Shown here piece after piece: positions 1 to 8,533 of a stretch of 64,000 bases of DNA. This DNA comes from Hyphomicrobiales bacterium (GTDB lineage: Bacteria; Pseudomonadota; Alphaproteobacteria; Rhizobiales; Beijerinckiaceae): positions 2,582,001 to 2,646,000 of the forward strand of contig CAKNFP010000001.1 of the NCBI GenBank assembly GCA_930633525.1, written 5' to 3'. The first letter of the stretch is position 1. Each line of letters begins with the position of its first letter. The notes under the pieces were generated by a model. It made no database searches and was not told the origin of the DNA. It saw nothing but the letters and a program-made list of their open reading frames with translations. Position numbers and translations under genes: made by a program.

Positions 1-365
1 TGATCAACGGAAACATGGTGGAGAATGCGGCAGGATACGCGATCTCCGTCTATCCGACCAACGTCAATACCAGCAAATTGGGAACACAGAAGATTTTCGA
101 TGTCGTGACGGCCAACACCGTCCGGAACGCCCCTGGCGGCATAGCGTTAATCCGTGCGGATACGACCTACGGCCGAATTCTCATTGGCGGCAACCTGATT
201 ACGGGCTACGCGACATCTGGCGATCTGTCCGGTGCTATCGTTCCCGCCATCTACAACGGCGCGACCGGGGTGATCAGTCGGGAGCCGGGCTCGACGGATC
301 TTGGAAATGCGAGTTCCTCTACCCTGAGCAACGTCACACTTTACCAGAACTACGCCTTCAATTGA
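1..365 (+). CDS. 3' fragment of a probable right-handed beta-helix protein
   Basis: The reading frame is open from the window edge (codons I-N-G-N precede the first ATG at 15), so this is the C-terminal end of a longer protein. The visible part has short beta-strand stretches separated by N/G turns (NGNMVENAAG, ILIGGNLITG, VISREPG), the look of a parallel beta-helix such as pectate-lyase-like or tail-spike-like proteins. There is no catalytic motif in the fragment. It ends with TGA at 363-365 and is convergent with the next gene. The fold is an inference from the spacing of polar turns; the function is unknown. Confidence 0.5.
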   Translation, partial: INGNMVENAAGYAISVYPTNVNTSKLGTQKIFDVVTANTVRNAPGGIALIRADTTYGRILIGGNLITGYATSGDLSGAIVPAIYNGATGVISREPGSTDLGNASSSTLSNVTLYQNYAFN

Positions 366-413
366 TTGTCGCGGAATAGCCGCAGGCTTGCGTCATGGAC
401 GTGGCGGGCTGGC

Positions 414-875
414 TCAGGCCGCCACGGTCTTGCGCATCGGACGACGGTAATGGTCGAGTTCTTCGACGACGGTCTCGGGCATGCCGCGCTGGCTGCGCAG
501 GATGAAGGTCAGCAGCGTCTCGTCGACCTGGGCCGCCTCGCGGACGATCTCGTGGGCGAGGCGCAGGGCCACCGGGGTGGGGCCGCCGCCGGCGCCGAGC
601 GAGACGACGAGCCAGTGGGCATCCTCGCCGCGCACGATGCCGCTGGGACGCTCGCCCCACACCACATAGTCGACGATGAGGGCGATCACCACGTCGCCCC
701 AGGCGCGTGACGTGGGGTTGACGATGCGATCGACGGCGATAAGTGCGTCCGCTTCCGCGCGGGTGGCGATGCCATCCGCGAGGATGTCGGCCTGCAGCCG
801 CTGCACGTCCTCGTCCGTGATGCTGTTGTGATCGAGGGCCCTGTCCACGAATTCACGAAGCTTCTTGTTGATCAT
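414..875 (-). CDS. hypothetical protein, 153 aa
   Basis: A soluble acidic protein of 153 residues with no signal peptide or membrane segment. An AGGC-rich GGAGG ribosome site lies about 9 bases ahead of the ATG at 875, which supports the start. The N-terminal half is helical (FVDRALDHNSITDEDVQRLQAD, interrupted by D/E pairs), and the middle contains a conserved-looking W-G-D-V-V segment. I do not recognise a family. Its neighbours on both sides face other directions, so it is probably monocistronic. A role in a TerB-like or EF-hand-like helical fold is possible but not supported by a motif. Confidence 0.6.
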   Translation of the reverse strand: MINKKLREFVDRALDHNSITDEDVQRLQADILADGIATRAEADALIAVDRIVNPTSRAWGDVVIALIVDYVVWGERPSGIVRGEDAHWLVVSLGAGGGPTPVALRLAHEIVREAAQVDETLLTFILRSQRGMPETVVEELDHYRRPMRKTVAA

Positions 876-1168
876 AACCGACGCCTCCGCGGCCTTATTT
901 TTTGCCGCTTGATTGCCTTTGATGCGTCAACCTTCGTGCAACCCTCCTAGCCAACCCGTTAATGCGAAATGGTTGCCGGATTTTCAGGTTAAGCGATGCT
1001 GATCAGGTGTGGTTGATCAAATCTTGTCGGCTAAAGGTCAGGCGTTGAAAAGCTTGGCTTTCATTGGAAAATTGACGCCAATCCCTTGCTTTACCTCGCA
1101 TTAAGCAGAACCCTAGCTGACCATATGCAGAGGCGACTTATGCTTGGTGAGGCGTCCAGGGAGCGACC
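876..1168. other. intergenic region, divergent promoters expected
   Basis: This 293-base stretch separates two divergent genes and must hold both promoters. The only recognisable element is TTGACG at 1072-1077 on the plus strand, without a convincing -10 box 17 bases on. Two GATCA words with GGTGTGGTT between them lie near 1000-1019. No coding sequence was seen. Confidence 0.3.
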
Positions 1169-2344
1169 ATGAGCAAGGATTTGGCCCTCGAAAAGGCCCA
1201 AAGGTTACTGGAGACATTGCCCCTGGTTGACGGTCACAACGACCTCCCCTGGGTCATCCGGATCGATCGCCAGGCGCGGGGCGACGTCGCCGCCTACGAC
1301 CTCACCCGCGTCCATCAGAACACGGATACCGATATCCCCCGCATGAAGGCCGGACAGCTCAGCGCGCAGTTCTGGGCGGCCTTCCTGCCGACCGCCGTGC
1401 CGCACCCCGCGCGAACCACGCTGGAACAGATCGACCTCATCAGGCGCATGAACGCGCTTTACCCGGACGTATTCCTGCCGGCGACGCGGGCGAGCGACAT
1501 CCCCCGCGCCAAGAAACTCGGCAAGATCGCCTCCTTCATGACGGTGGAGAGCGGCGTCGGGCTGGAGAACAGCCTCGCCCCCCTGCGCATCTGGCAGGCC
1601 GCCGGCGTGCGGCTGATGACGCTCTGCCACAACGAGACGCTTGATTGGGTGGATTCGGCCACCGATGCGCCGCGCCATGGCGGCCTCACCGCCTTCGGCC
1701 GCGCCGTGGTGGGGGAACTCAACCGCCTCGGCATGATCATCGACTGCGCCCATGTGTCGGCCGACGTCATGCATCAGGTTCTCGATATCTCGCAGGCGCC
1801 GATCGTCTTCTCGCATTCCAACGCGCGCGCCCTCTGCGACCATCCCCGCAACGTGCCGGACGACGTGCTCGACCGGGTGAAGGCGAACGGCGGGATCGTC
1901 ATGGCGACCTTCGTGCCGGATTTCATCAATCAGGCCTCGCGCGACTGGACACGCCCCTTCAAGGACGAATACGGCAAGAATGCCGAGGGCATCGACGTGA
2001 TGGCCGCCATGCGGGCGCGCATCCGCGAGGCAGGCGCGCAGCCCCGCGCCACGCTGGAAGAGCTCGCCGACCATATCGACTATATCGCCAACCGCGTCGG
2101 CCCGGCCCATGTGGGGATCGGCTCGGATTTCTTCGGCGGCCCGACGCCGCACGGGCTGGAGGACGTGAGCCGCTTTCCCTATCTCCTCGCCGAAATGATC
2201 CGCAGGGGCTGGTCCGATCAGGCTATCGCCGGGCTCGCCAGCGGCAATTTCCTGCGCGTCTTCCGCGCCGTGGAGCGCGTCGGCACCCGCCTGCGCAAGA
2301 CCGAGGCGCCAGCGCTCGGGCAGACCGGCGACTTTCCGGCGTGA
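1169..2344 (+). CDS. membrane dipeptidase, peptidase family M19
   Basis: A 391-residue zinc dipeptidase of the renal dipeptidase family, expected to cleave dipeptides (in bacteria sometimes D-amino-acid or L-Xaa-D-Xaa peptides). The canonical metal ligands are all visible: H23 and D25 in VDGHNDLPW, E127 in VESGVG, H195 in DCAHVS and H216 in FSHSNA, with the downstream GIGSDFFGG signature. There is no signal peptide, so it is probably cytoplasmic. GGGAGC sits 6 bases before the ATG. The stop codon overlaps the GTG start of the next gene, showing translational coupling with a glycosyltransferase. The exact substrate cannot be read from sequence. Confidence 0.92.
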   Translation: MSKDLALEKAQRLLETLPLVDGHNDLPWVIRIDRQARGDVAAYDLTRVHQNTDTDIPRMKAGQLSAQFWAAFLPTAVPHPARTTLEQIDLIRRMNALYPDVFLPATRASDIPRAKKLGKIASFMTVESGVGLENSLAPLRIWQAAGVRLMTLCHNETLDWVDSATDAPRHGGLTAFGRAVVGELNRLGMIIDCAHVSADVMHQVLDISQAPIVFSHSNARALCDHPRNVPDDVLDRVKANGGIVMATFVPDFINQASRDWTRPFKDEYGKNAEGIDVMAAMRARIREAGAQPRATLEELADHIDYIANRVGPAHVGIGSDFFGGPTPHGLEDVSRFPYLLAEMIRRGWSDQAIAGLASGNFLRVFRAVERVGTRLRKTEAPALGQTGDFPA

Positions 2345-3312
2345 TCCCCGCATCCGGACGCCGTGCCGCCATCTGCCTGACGCCGGACGCGCGCTACTTC
2401 AAGGCGGCCATCGTCGCGGCCCGCTCCATCCTGGCTCAGGAGCCGGATCTGCCGGCCGATATCGTCATTCTCTGCGATGCGGGCGACGTCGCACCGGGCT
2501 ATGACGCGCTGCCTGCGAATCTGCGCGCGCGCATCACCCTGCTGCCCTGGGAGAAATCGTCCGAGACCGCCGCTCTGCCGCTCGGGCGGCATGTGACCCA
2601 TGCCGCCTATCGCCGGCTGTTTCTCCCGGCGCTACTGGACGAACGCTACCGCCGCATTGTCTATCTCGATTCCGATATAGCTATCGTGCGTCCCGGGCTG
2701 TCGCGCCTGCTCAGTCTGCCGCTCGCCGACCGGCCCGTGGCGGCGGCCATCGACATGATCTTTCTCAAGGATTTCGAGGACGGGCCGCTGACGGCGGAAT
2801 TCCGCGCCTATCGCGCCGGCCTCGGCCTGCCGCCGGCCGCGCCATACTTCAACTCCGGCCTTCTCGTCATCGATCCGGAGGCGTGGCTTGAACAAGCCGT
2901 GACGGAGAAGGCGCTCGCCTTTCTCGCGGCCGAGCCCGCGCGCTGCCTGTTCCACGACCAGAGCGCCCTCAACGCGGTGCTGCGGGACAACTGGCTTGCC
3001 GTCTCACCCCGCTACAACTTCATGGGGGACTTCCAGCTTCTCGATCTCGAGGCCCTGATCGCGCCGGTGGTAATGCATTTCGTCAATCATCCGAAGCCCT
3101 GGCATTTCCCGGACTGGGCGGGCGAGGACCGCTTCGCGCGGATCTATCGGGAGGCCTTCGCGGCCACACCCTGGGCGGCCGACGCCATGCCCTCGCCTCA
3201 TGCCTTGCAGGAGCCCCCGCCGTTGTCGCCGGCCTTCACGGCTTTTCGCCGGAGGCTGCTCGCCTATCTCAGGACCCAGGCCTTCGCCGACACGCCGCCG
3301 GGCTGGCCCTGA
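2341..3312 (+). CDS. glycosyltransferase family 8 protein
   Basis: A 323-residue GT8-type retaining glycosyltransferase. The metal/nucleotide-sugar DxD motif is D110-S-D112 in IVYLDSDIAI, followed by the family YFNSGLLVID block and a late HFVNHPKPWH motif typical of LgtC-like galactosyl/glucosyl transferases. I chose the GTG at 2341, which overlaps the dipeptidase stop as GTGA; the frame stays open upstream only as an overlap with the dipeptidase gene and shows no GT residues there. It probably adds sugars to LPS or another surface glycan. No other glycan genes are nearby. Confidence 0.85.
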   Translation: MIPASGRRAAICLTPDARYFKAAIVAARSILAQEPDLPADIVILCDAGDVAPGYDALPANLRARITLLPWEKSSETAALPLGRHVTHAAYRRLFLPALLDERYRRIVYLDSDIAIVRPGLSRLLSLPLADRPVAAAIDMIFLKDFEDGPLTAEFRAYRAGLGLPPAAPYFNSGLLVIDPEAWLEQAVTEKALAFLAAEPARCLFHDQSALNAVLRDNWLAVSPRYNFMGDFQLLDLEALIAPVVMHFVNHPKPWHFPDWAGEDRFARIYREAFAATPWAADAMPSPHALQEPPPLSPAFTAFRRRLLAYLRTQAFADTPPGWP

Positions 3313-3321
3313 TCACATCTG

Positions 3322-4041
3322 TTACAGCGCGAACAGGCGGGCGGCAGCGGCGAAGTCGAGCCAGCGCGCTTCGCGGCGGGCGCTGGCTTCCTCATCCTCG
3401 CCCCAGACTTCGATCTGTGCATCCTCGTCCACATGGGCGGCCGTCCAGGCCTCGGCCGGCGACAGATGCCCCTCGGCGACGGCCAGCGCCAGCAGCACCG
3501 AGCCGCTGAGCGTCGTCATCACATTGAGCGCGGCCAAAGCGAAGGGCCCGGGATAGCGTTGCACGCGCGCCGCCACCGCATCGAGCGCGGCGGCCGGCTG
3601 CTCCACATGCACCACCCCCTCGGCGAGAATAAACCGCGCGCCCAGCTCTTGCCTGGCCCAAGCGAGCACCGGGTCCCACAACGCCGCCTGCCGCGCGACG
3701 AGTTTCTCCGGGTGGTCGGCGCGGTAGCAGAGGAGATCGGAGCCTGCATAGCGGACAATTTCGTCAGCGACCGCCTCGCCATTCTCCGCCACTCCGTCGA
3801 TCGCCGAATTGGCGAGCCGCGTCAGCGGCATCCGGCGCGGATCGATGACGCCATCCTGCGCGGCCCATTCAGCGGCGATCGCGTCGGCCATGGCCTGCGT
3901 CGGAAACTGGAGCGGCTTGCGCCCGGGCGTCCGCGCGCCGCGTCCGTCGAGCACCAGCGCGAAACCGTCCGGCCGCGCGTCCACGCCGGCCACGGTGTAG
4001 AAGCGCTTCGGGAGAGCGGGGGAAGGCGATTCAGACGGCAT
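3322..4041 (-). CDS. ATP12 family chaperone for F1-ATPase assembly
   Basis: A 239-residue homologue of mitochondrial Atp12, which binds free F1 alpha subunit during ATP synthase assembly and is typical of alphaproteobacteria. Family features seen are FYTVAGVDARPDGFALVLDGR, the R-T-P-G-R/K-P motif, AAEWAAQ, and R-MP-L-T-R-L-A-N-S-A-I-D. The ATG at 4041 (MPSESPSP) is preferred: the 53 extra residues of the longer frame are low-complexity and unlike the family, and GGAAGAG lies upstream of 4041. It is a single gene convergent with the glycosyltransferase; no atp genes are in the window. Confidence 0.9.
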   Translation of the reverse strand: MPSESPSPALPKRFYTVAGVDARPDGFALVLDGRGARTPGRKPLQFPTQAMADAIAAEWAAQDGVIDPRRMPLTRLANSAIDGVAENGEAVADEIVRYAGSDLLCYRADHPEKLVARQAALWDPVLAWARQELGARFILAEGVVHVEQPAAALDAVAARVQRYPGPFALAALNVMTTLSGSVLLALAVAEGHLSPAEAWTAAHVDEDAQIEVWGEDEEASARREARWLDFAAAARLFAL

Positions 4042-4210
4042 GGGGAGGCTCTTCCTTATCGGCGCGAGGCTGACGACATCCCTCTCTTTAACCGCGATCT
4101 CCCCTGTTGGCCAAGAAGCGTCCGCAGGAGGTGCACGGGAGACCGCCTGCGAAAAAACACCCCGCCGACCTGGCTGGAGCGCTTGTGCGGTTCGCCTCAA
4201 CCGTCACACT

Positions 4211-4259
4211 TGCTCTGTCGGGTCGTCACTTGCCGTGTCGGGTCGTCACTTGCCCTGTT
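4211..4259. repeat. 20-bp tandem repeat, about 2.5 copies
   Basis: Units at 4211-4230 and 4231-4250 differ by two bases (TGCTCTGTCGGGTCGTCACT versus TGCCGTGTCGGGTCGTCACT) and a partial third unit starts at 4251. The repeat runs over the TGA stop of the DUF305 gene, so the last codons (gly-lys-stop) recur in non-coding DNA. It looks like a local slippage duplication. Confidence 0.8.
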
Positions 4260-4629
4260 TGGCGAGCCAGCCCTGCATGAAGGCGATTTCCTTGTCCTGC
4301 GCGGCGACGATCTCCTCGGCGAGCTTGCGGATCTGTGGATCCTTGCCGTGCTCCAGCACGATCTTCGCCATGGCCACGGCGCCTTCGTGATGCGGGATCA
4401 TCTGGCGGACGAAATCGACGTCCGCATTTCCGGTGTAGGGAATGTTCATCGCGCCATGCATCGCGGCATTGGCCGCCTCATAGGCTTTCGTGGAAGACGA
4501 CGCGGCAGGGGCAGCCTGCACAGGCGCGCCATGGCCCGCATGGGGATTGGCTGACTGCGCAAGCGCGGGCTGCACGGCCAGCGTTGCGAGGATGGCGGCG
4601 GCGGCAATGAACTGCGATTGAAAGGACAT
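4246..4629 (-). CDS. exported DUF305 protein
   Basis: A 127-residue protein with a cleavable signal peptide (cut probably after AQPALAQ, residues 1-25), an H/M-rich linker (NPHAGHG) and a DUF305 four-helix ferritin-like domain with the family motif M-I-P-H-H-E-G-A-V-A-M-A. DUF305 proteins are often found with copper-handling genes and are rich in Met/His, so periplasmic metal binding is likely. None of its neighbours is a copper gene. GGGAG precedes the ATG by 8 bases. The 3' end lies in a 20-bp tandem repeat. Confidence 0.85.
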   Translation of the reverse strand: MSFQSQFIAAAAILATLAVQPALAQSANPHAGHGAPVQAAPAASSSTKAYEAANAAMHGAMNIPYTGNADVDFVRQMIPHHEGAVAMAKIVLEHGKDPQIRKLAEEIVAAQDKEIAFMQGWLAKQGK

Positions 4630-4738
4630 CCGTGTCTCCCGTAGCCTGCGGAAACGCCGTCTGGCATTACCGAGTCCCGCTCAGGTCACGGCTTCCCCCG
4701 TGGGAAGGTCAAGAGACTGCCAAACGCAGCCGCACGGC

Positions 4739-6280
4739 TTACTCCTCCGGCGCGTCAACGATCGGATCGTAGAGGCTGGTGTCGAAGCCCAGCAGGTTCC
4801 ACGTCTGCTGCATATGCGGCGGCAGAGGCGCCGTGACATCGATGGGTTTGCCGGTGCGCGGATGCGGAATGACGATGCGCCGCGCCAGCAGATGAAGCTT
4901 CTTCTGGATCCCGCCGGGCAGTTCCCAGTTCTCAATCTCGAAATATTTGGGATCGCCGACGATGGGATGGCCGATATGGGCGGTATGCGCGCGCAGCTGG
5001 TGCGTGCGCCCAGTGACGGGCTTCAGAGAGAGCCAGGCGAGCTTCTGCGCCATGGTGTCCACCAGGGCGTAGTAAGTGACCGCGTGGCTGGCGCCGTCGT
5101 CTCCGTGCCGCGCGACGCGCATGCGGGCATCGCCGTCGAGAGCTTCCTCCTTGGCCAGATAGGTGGAAATGCGGCCCTGCTTCACGCGCGGCACGCCGGC
5201 CACCAGGGCCCAATAGATCTTGCGGGCTGAGCGCGACCGGAAGGTCTTGGCGAGCGTGGCCGCCGCAAGCCGCGTCTTGGCGATGACGAGGCAGCCGGCG
5301 GTGTCCTTGTCGAGACGGTGCACGAGGCGGGGCTTCTGGCCATCGGCGTCACGCAGGGCCTCAAGCAGGCCATCAACATGCCGCGTGGTGCCGGAGCCAC
5401 CCTGGACAGCCAACCCCATCGGCTTGTTCAGAACCATCACGTCGCTGTCTTCATACAGCGTGATGGACTTCAGGAACTCCGCGTCCTCCTGATCACGCCC
5501 CGCAGCGCGGACAGGCGCCTTGCGCTCCTCGATCTTGAGCGGCGGGATGCGGACGGATTGGCCTGAAGCGAGCCTCTCGTTGGGCTTGGCACGCTTGCCG
5601 TCGATCCGCAGCTCGCCCTTTCGCACAATGCGCTGGATATGGGTGAAGGCGAGTTGCGGGAAGCGCGCGACCAGGAAGCGGTCGACCCGCATATCCGCCT
5701 CATCCGGTGTCACGACGAGCGTCTGCACGCCGGTCGCCAGGGTCTCGGTGGCTTCCGCCTTCTGTTTCTGCTTGGGCGAGACATTGGAGGCGACAGAGGC
5801 TGCCCGCGCCTGGGCCGGCGCCTTGCGGGCGGCTTTCTCATCACGCGGGCGACGCTCCCGCACCGTCTCGGCGCCATCGCCATGACCGCGCTTCGCCGAA
5901 CCCGCTGCCCCATCACTCGCGGAACGCAAGCGACGATCGCCCGCCGCCGGCCCTGGCCCGTTACCCGATGGCCGGGAGGAACGCTGGCGCGGCTTCATCG
6001 CAACCGCTTCGAAGGCTTCAGCCTCGCCATAGCTCTCCCGCGGTCCGCTCCCCCTCTCAGTGGAGCGACCGAAACGCTGCTGGCCACCGGCCGCGTCTTT
6101 CGCGGCTGGAGCCCGTTTGGGCGCGGATGGTCCTCTGGATGCGGATGGCCCCTTGGGGGCATAAGCGCCCTTTGGAGCGCCACTTCTCGGGGGGGACATA
6201 CGCCCGGAGGCGGCACCGCCACCCTGCCCCTTCGGACCACCACTGCGGCCGCGCGGCGGCCTGCCCTTGTTCTCACTCAT
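4739..6280 (-). CDS. rluC: RluA-family 23S rRNA pseudouridine synthase with long basic N-terminal extension
   Basis: A 513-residue pseudouridine synthase. An S4 RNA-binding domain (about 193-250, MRVDRFLVARFPQ...) is followed by the catalytic domain with HRLDKDTAG at 321-329 (catalytic Asp324). This best fits RluC (23S rRNA U955/2504/2580), though RluC versus RluD is not certain. About 190 residues at the N terminus are a disordered R/G/P/A/K-rich tract that most RluC proteins lack. The ATG at 6280 has GAGAAG upstream; the alternative ATG at 6316 would overlap crcB. It lies 10 bases after crcB on the same strand, so they are probably cotranscribed. Confidence 0.88.
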   Translation of the reverse strand: MSENKGRPPRGRSGGPKGQGGGAASGRMSPPRSGAPKGAYAPKGPSASRGPSAPKRAPAAKDAAGGQQRFGRSTERGSGPRESYGEAEAFEAVAMKPRQRSSRPSGNGPGPAAGDRRLRSASDGAAGSAKRGHGDGAETVRERRPRDEKAARKAPAQARAASVASNVSPKQKQKAEATETLATGVQTLVVTPDEADMRVDRFLVARFPQLAFTHIQRIVRKGELRIDGKRAKPNERLASGQSVRIPPLKIEERKAPVRAAGRDQEDAEFLKSITLYEDSDVMVLNKPMGLAVQGGSGTTRHVDGLLEALRDADGQKPRLVHRLDKDTAGCLVIAKTRLAAATLAKTFRSRSARKIYWALVAGVPRVKQGRISTYLAKEEALDGDARMRVARHGDDGASHAVTYYALVDTMAQKLAWLSLKPVTGRTHQLRAHTAHIGHPIVGDPKYFEIENWELPGGIQKKLHLLARRIVIPHPRTGKPIDVTAPLPPHMQQTWNLLGFDTSLYDPIVDAPEE

Positions 6281-6290
6281 GGAAAGCTTC

Positions 6291-6674
6291 TCACGCAAGG
6301 TTCCGGACAATGGCAAGCCCCGCAGCGAGCGCCAGAATCGATATTACAACAGAGCCCAGGACATAGCCCAGGGCAGGGATCCACTCACCCCGCTCCCATA
6401 GCAGCACGGCGTCGAGGGAAAAGGACGAAAAAGTCGTATAGCCGCCCAACACGCCGGTTGCCATGAACAAACGCCAGGGCTGCGACCATCCCACCTGCGT
6501 TTTAAAGGCCAGCCAGCCGGCGACAAGCCCCATGGCGAGCGATCCCGTCACATTGATGACGAAAATCCCCCAGGGAAAATGCGCCCCAAGAAGCCGGCCG
6601 ACGCCGGTATTGACGACATGCCGGAGGCATCCACCGAGCCCAGCCCCCATAAACACCAGCAGCAGCGATTGCAT
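6291..6674 (-). CDS. crcB: CrcB/Fluc fluoride ion channel
   Basis: A 127-residue, four-helix inner membrane protein of the Fluc family, which exports fluoride as a dual-topology dimer. Seen are the N-terminal G-A-G-L-G-G-C-L-R-H motif, N-V-T-G-S-L-A-M-G, and the signature G-V-L-G-G-Y-T-T-F-S-S-F-S. The ATG at 6674 begins the first membrane helix; the in-frame extension to 6797 is a charged, cysteine-containing stretch unlike the family. I looked upstream for a fluoride riboswitch and saw none that is convincing. It precedes the pseudouridine synthase gene by 10 bases. Confidence 0.92.
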   Translation of the reverse strand: MQSLLLVFMGAGLGGCLRHVVNTGVGRLLGAHFPWGIFVINVTGSLAMGLVAGWLAFKTQVGWSQPWRLFMATGVLGGYTTFSSFSLDAVLLWERGEWIPALGYVLGSVVISILALAAGLAIVRNLA

Positions 6675-6839
6675 GAAAAGCCCTAGATCAACGTAACGCC
6701 GTTCTTCATTTAGCGCTCCTGAAGGGCGACGGCCAGCAACACAAGCAAGGCACCAAACACAAGCTTCCCCACGTTCAGTGCGTCGACGTGAGACCATCGC
6801 TGTGATCCATGGAGCATCAATTTTTTATGGATTGCTCTC

Positions 6840-7175
6840 ATGAAGTTCATCGCGATTATGATAACAGCAATTGTGCTCGCCGGCTGTGGAGGGCGCGAAG
6901 CCCACCCCGTGGCGGCATCTTCGCCCGGGGATGCCGTAGCCTCATGTCCCGTTCTCTTGGCCGAGCATCAGGCCAATGTCACGCAGATCGCCTCCAAGAG
7001 CAACGAAAGAGCCTCCAACAACGGCAAGAATGCAATCGCGGGCGCTGCAGGAGCCCTGGTTTTCCCGCCGTCTCTGTTCTTCGTGGATCTGAAGAGCTAC
7101 GAGAAAGCCGAGATCGACGCGCTGGAAGCCAGGAATCAGGTGTTACAGGGCTTGATTTGGGCACGACATTGCTAG
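6840..7175 (+). CDS. small lipoprotein, function unknown
   Basis: A 111-residue protein with a lipoprotein signal peptide (MKFIAIMITAIVLAGCG; the lipobox is L-A-G-C with Cys16). The mature part has a possible second hydrophobic stretch (AIAGAAGALVFPPSLFFVDL, about 65-84) and a charged C-terminal helix ending in RHC. The pattern of a glycine/alanine-rich hydrophobic hairpin next to a coiled stretch resembles small envelope lipoproteins, but no family is recognised. It ends 3 bases before the end of rarA on the other strand. Confidence 0.7.
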   Translation: MKFIAIMITAIVLAGCGGREAHPVAASSPGDAVASCPVLLAEHQANVTQIASKSNERASNNGKNAIAGAAGALVFPPSLFFVDLKSYEKAEIDALEARNQVLQGLIWARHC

Positions 7176-7178
7176 TGT

Positions 7179-8489
7179 CTATTCACCCCGCCGCTCGGCC
7201 CTGAGCTTCTCCCACCAGTCGAGCCGCTTGCGGATCTCCCGCTCGAAGCCACGCTCGACGGGCTCGTAGAAATGCTGGCGCCCGAGCGCCTCGGGCCAAT
7301 AGTCCTGGCCTGAGAAAGCATCGGGCTCGTCATGATCATAGGCATAGCCCGCGCCGTAGCCCTCGCCTTTCATGAAGCGGGTCGGCGCATTGAGAATGAC
7401 CTTGGGCGGCATCAGCGAGCCACCCTGCTTCGCGACGGCCTTGGCGGCGCTGAAGGCCTTGTAGGCGGCATTCGATTTCGGCGCGGTCGCCAGATAGATC
7501 ACCGTCTGCGCGAGCGCGAGCTCACCTTCAGGCGTGCCGAGAAAATCATAGGCATCCTTCGCTGCATTGGCGACGACGAGCGCCTGCGGGTCGGCGAGGC
7601 CGATATCCTCCACCGCCATGCGCACCAGCCGACGGGCGAGGAACAACGGATCCTCACCCGCATCGAGCATGCGCGCGAGGTAGTAGAGCGCGGCATCCGG
7701 GTCCGACCCGCGGATGGTCTTGTGCAGCGCGGAGATGAGGTTGTAGTGCCCCTCCTGCGCCTTGTCGTAGATCGGCGCCCGGCGCTGCACCACCTCCTGA
7801 AGCGCGGCGGCCGTGAACACCTCGCCCTCACCGGCGGCGCGCCAGATTTCCTCGGCGAGAGTCAGCGACGCCCGGCCATCGCCATCGGCCATATGGACCA
7901 GCGCGAGCCTTGCGCCCTCGTCGAGCGGGAGCGGTTTTCCCTCGATTTCTTCGGCCCTTGCGAGCAATCCCTGAATCGCATTCTCATCAAGGGCGCGGAA
8001 GGTCATCACTCGTGCCCGTGACAAAAGCGCGGCATTCAACTCGAAGGAGGGGTTCTCCGTCGTCGCGCCGACGAGAGTGATCGTGCCATCCTCCATGACC
8101 GGCAGGAAGGCATCGAGTTGCGCCCGGTTGAAGCGGTGGATCTCGTCGACAAAAAGCAGCGTGCCCTGCCCGACCGCGCGGCGACCGCGCGCGACATCGA
8201 AGGTCTTCTTCAGGTCTCCGACGCCTGAAAAGATCGCCGACATGGGCTCGAAGACGAGGTCCGTCTCATGGGCCAGGAGCCGCGCCACCGTCGTCTTGCC
8301 CGTCCCCGGCGGCCCCCAGAAGATGAGGCTGCCGATCGAGCCCGACCGTAGCAGGCGCGTCAGTGCACCATCCGGCCCGACGAGATGATCCTGGCCGACG
8401 ACCTCGCTCAGGCGCTGCGGACGCAGGCGATCTGCCAGCGGCCGTGGCGCGCCGCGGTCGAGGCCCGCTGATGCGAAGAGATCAGACAT
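7179..8489 (-). CDS. rarA: replication-associated recombination protein A (RarA/MgsA AAA+ ATPase)
   Basis: A 436-residue AAA+ ATPase of the clamp-loader class acting at stalled forks. Walker A is GPPGTGKTT (59-67), Walker B is F-V-D-E-I-H (113-118), and the arginine-finger region GATTENPSFELN is present. The C-terminal RarA tetramerisation domain has the family sequence P-x-A-x-Y-Y-L-A-R-M-L-D-A-G-E-D-P. Length fits RarA (about 430-450). It follows degQ with a 44-base gap on the same strand, an order common in Hyphomicrobiales. Confidence 0.95.
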   Translation of the reverse strand: MSDLFASAGLDRGAPRPLADRLRPQRLSEVVGQDHLVGPDGALTRLLRSGSIGSLIFWGPPGTGKTTVARLLAHETDLVFEPMSAIFSGVGDLKKTFDVARGRRAVGQGTLLFVDEIHRFNRAQLDAFLPVMEDGTITLVGATTENPSFELNAALLSRARVMTFRALDENAIQGLLARAEEIEGKPLPLDEGARLALVHMADGDGRASLTLAEEIWRAAGEGEVFTAAALQEVVQRRAPIYDKAQEGHYNLISALHKTIRGSDPDAALYYLARMLDAGEDPLFLARRLVRMAVEDIGLADPQALVVANAAKDAYDFLGTPEGELALAQTVIYLATAPKSNAAYKAFSAAKAVAKQGGSLMPPKVILNAPTRFMKGEGYGAGYAYDHDEPDAFSGQDYWPEALGRQHFYEPVERGFEREIRKRLDWWEKLRAERRGE

Positions 8490-8533
8490 GGATCTACGTC
8501 CCAGTCCCCATGGCGAGTCCAGCGGCTTGCGGA

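Noticed and set aside
6675..6839. Possible fluoride riboswitch before crcB
   Set aside because: A GCGATGG word is present but the pairing and the conserved downstream bases of the crcB motif could not be found.
6840..7175. Overlapping plus-strand frame 6809-7204 as a gene
   Set aside because: It lacks any signal peptide or domain, while the overlapping frame gives a clean lipoprotein.
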